Shown here piece after piece: positions 62,717 to 64,000 of a DNA stretch of 64,000 nucleotides. This stretch comes from Leisingera daeponensis DSM 23529 (GTDB taxonomy: Bacteria > Pseudomonadota > Alphaproteobacteria > Rhodobacterales > Rhodobacteraceae). How positions within the stretch are numbered: the stretch's first letter is position 1; each line of letters opens with the position of its first letter. The notes under the pieces were generated by a model that was not told the origin of the DNA, searched no databases, and saw only the letters and a program-made list of their open reading frames with translations. A program made the translations under genes and the position numbers. The stretch covers positions 1,426,225 through 1,490,224 of the forward strand of contig NZ_KI421500.1 in NCBI RefSeq assembly GCF_000473145.1. The letters run 5' to 3'.

Positions 62717-63280
62717 ATGCACGCACTTGTCTCCATTCACGACGCCGTTTTCCGCCAGGTTGAAAGGGCCGGCGACTGGCTGCTGCCGCTGGCGGCGCGC
62801 TTTGTCTTTGCCTCAACGCTGCTGCTCTATTTCTGGAATTCCGGCCTGACCAAGCTGGGCGACGGCCTCTTCGGCCTGTTCAGCCCCTCGATCGGCGCCT
62901 ACAGCCAGATCTTTCCGAAGCAGCTGGAGGCGGCAGGCTATGACGTGGACCAGCTGGGTGTCTTTCACTGGGCCGTGGCCCTGGCAGGCACCTACGCCGA
63001 GTTCATCCTGCCTCTGCTGATCGTGATCGGGCTTCTGACCCGGCTGGCCTCGCTGGGCATGATCGGCTTTGTGGCCGTGCAGTCGCTGACCGACATCTAT
63101 GGCCACGGTGCCACCGATGACAAAACCCTTGGCGCGCTGTTTGACCGCTTCCCCGATGCGGTAATCCTCGATCAGCGGCTGTTCTGGATCTTTCTGCTGT
63201 CCGTCCTGGTGGTCAAGGGCGCGGGCGCCCTGTCCGTGGACAGACTGCTGCGGCACCGGATGCAACCCGCCATTGCCTGA
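62717..63280 (+). CDS. DoxX family membrane protein of the bufferin operon
   Basis: A 187-residue protein with four hydrophobic helices, including LAARFVFASTLLLYFWNSGLTKLG and YAEFILPLLIVIGLLTRLASLGMIGFVAVQSL. It fits the DoxX/DoxD family, membrane proteins often linked with quinones or thiol redox. It starts four bases after the DUF2063 stop and ends the operon before a strong terminator. DoxX proteins commonly accompany DUF2282-DUF692-DUF2063 genes; their job there is not settled. Confidence 0.88.
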   Translation: MHALVSIHDAVFRQVERAGDWLLPLAARFVFASTLLLYFWNSGLTKLGDGLFGLFSPSIGAYSQIFPKQLEAAGYDVDQLGVFHWAVALAGTYAEFILPLLIVIGLLTRLASLGMIGFVAVQSLTDIYGHGATDDKTLGALFDRFPDAVILDQRLFWIFLLSVLVVKGAGALSVDRLLRHRMQPAIA

Positions 63281-63300
63281 CGCTCTGGCTTGGAACCAAA

Positions 63301-63335
63301 AAAAGGCGCCTTGCCCCCGGCAACGGCGCCTTTTT
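63301..63335. terminator. Terminator of the bufferin operon (bidirectional)
   Basis: AAAAGGCGCC and GGCGCCTTTT are perfect 10-bp arms with a 14-base loop, 20 bases after the DoxX stop and 20 before the convergent gene's stop. Confidence 0.92.
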
Positions 63336-63354
63336 CATGATCTGGTCCCTTCGG

Positions 63355-63723
63355 TCAGAAATGCGCCCTGGGCTCATCCGGCCGGCCCGCGGCCAGCGCC
63401 ATCAGCCCGGCAGTGGCGGCAAAGCTGATCGGGAAAATGGTGAAGACATTGAAGCCGAAGCCCGCGTGCATGGCGGCCGCCGACGCCAGCAGCAGCACGC
63501 CGCCCCACAGCGCCCGCGCCCGCGCCATCGCACCGCCGGCAATTGCCAGCAGCGGCGACAGCACCGCCAGCAGGCGCAGTTGTTGCACGTTGCCGACCTG
63601 CTCCGCCAGCCCTTCGATCTCGCCGAAATGCTCGACCGCAGCCGTGTAGCCATAGCCGAAGAAACCCACAATCATACCGAAAATCCCGGCGGTAATCCCC
63701 AGAACCAGGGCTGCGTTGCGCAT
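63355..63723 (-). CDS. Hypothetical four-helix membrane protein
   Basis: A 122-residue protein I do not recognise, with hydrophobic helices at about residues 3-25 (AALVLGITAGIFGMIVGFFG), 48-64, 70-88 and 95-112, and a short soluble tail (GRPDEPRAHF). GGGAG lies 7 bases before the ATG at 63723. It is convergent with the bufferin operon and downstream of the ArsC-like gene on the same strand, so it may be co-transcribed with that. Confidence 0.65.
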   Translation of the reverse strand: MRNAALVLGITAGIFGMIVGFFGYGYTAAVEHFGEIEGLAEQVGNVQQLRLLAVLSPLLAIAGGAMARARALWGGVLLLASAAAMHAGFGFNVFTIFPISFAATAGLMALAAGRPDEPRAHF

Positions 63724-63765
63724 CGTCAATCTCCCGAAAACTGCCGCACCGACATAATCAGCCGG

Positions 63766-64000
63766 TCACGCGGCACCAAGGGCGGCCCGCACGTTCTGAT
63801 CCCAACCCAGGAATAATTCCCCGTTACGCTCGATCAGCGGCCGCTTCATCAGCGCCGGATGCGCCCGCAGCAGATCCAGCGGCTCACCGGCGCGCTCTTC
63901 TTCGCTCAGGCCGCGCCAGGTGGTTGACCGCGTGTTGACCAGCTTGGCCCCGAACGCCGCATAAGCCGCCTCCAGCAGACCGTCCGGCATCCCGTCTGCC
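63766..64000 (-). CDS. ArsC/Spx-family (YffB-like) protein, C-terminal part
   Basis: The frame is open to the right edge of the window, so the N-terminus with the CxxC or Cys motif is missing. The visible 77 residues include LVNTRSTTWRGLSEEERAG, then LLRAHPALMKRPLIE and GELFLGWDQNV, the standard C-terminal part of thioredoxin-fold ArsC/Spx proteins (K-R-P being the phosphate- or arsenate-site Arg segment). The STTWRGL version fits the YffB group, whose substrate is unclear, better than true arsenate reductase. Confidence 0.82.
   Translation of the reverse strand, partial: ADGMPDGLLEAAYAAFGAKLVNTRSTTWRGLSEEERAGEPLDLLRAHPALMKRPLIERNGELFLGWDQNVRAALGAA

Noticed and set aside
1..64000. CRISPR arrays, insertion sequences, prophage or plasmid origins
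   Set aside because: No regularly spaced repeats, transposase or integrase motifs, phage structural genes or Rep/iteron pattern were seen on either strand.

Overview
The window is GC-rich, densely packed chromosomal DNA that looks like a marine Rhodobacteraceae (Roseobacter group, Leisingera/Phaeobacter-like). This rests on gene content and protein character: an Lrp-type regulator divergent from a long bifunctional putA, a phaZ/phaC/phaP/phaR polyester cluster, a queCDEF operon, roseobacter-type small membrane proteins and very high third-position GC. High GC also opens long antisense frames over most genes. I see no insertion sequence, prophage, integron or CRISPR array. One tRNA gene (Leu, anticodon UAA) is present.

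Layout. 1-9.0 kb: the 3' end of an amidase, an 800-bp gene-free stretch, NAD kinase, glyA, a DUF817 membrane protein, an esterase, then a class II aldolase and a fatty-acid-hydroxylase-type membrane enzyme divergent from a LysR regulator with a clean palindrome between them. 9.1-11.4 kb: queC-queD-queE-queF for queuosine/7-deazaguanine synthesis, behind a leader resembling a preQ1-I riboswitch. 11.6-14.7 kb: a persulfide-dioxygenase-like protein with a rhodanese, then a convergent pair of unrecognised genes (GNAT-like protein and HTH protein). 14.8-25.7 kb: tRNA-Leu, a TPR protein, putR/putA, a rhomboid protease, a GFA protein, suhB, an MDR oxidoreductase, metR/metF and a thioesterase. 25.8-31.5 kb: DUF2867 and DUF2235 genes, a lone molybdopterin-binding CoxL-like subunit, and a fold-type III amino-acid decarboxylase divergent from its probable Lrp regulator across a three-half-site operator.

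31.8-37.1 kb: valS, DUF1330, and an operon of two TerB-like paralogues plus a PhnD-like protein without a signal peptide. 37.2-47 kb: a complete polar-amino-acid-type ABC importer followed by two glutamine-synthetase-like ligases, a class I glutamine amidotransferase, a PuuB-like FAD oxidase and a DegT-type aminotransferase. Together these suggest uptake and gamma-glutamylation of a polyamine or related amine. 47.9-54.6 kb: phaR, a soluble class III nucleotide cyclase with TPRs sitting inside the PHA cluster, phasin, PHA synthase and a divergent intracellular depolymerase. CTGC-N3-GCAG sites lie in the phaP and phaC/phaZ control regions.

54.6-64 kb: a DUF6151 protein, two alpha/beta hydrolases, a VOC protein, a DUF4105 membrane protein, thrS, and a four-gene bufferin-type operon: DUF2282 precursor peptide, DUF692 MNIO maturase, DUF2063 partner and DoxX. 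This last is the clearest specialised system in the window, a ribosomally made, post-translationally modified copper-binding peptide system. The window ends inside an ArsC/Spx-like gene. All functions come from reading motifs and context; no database search was run.
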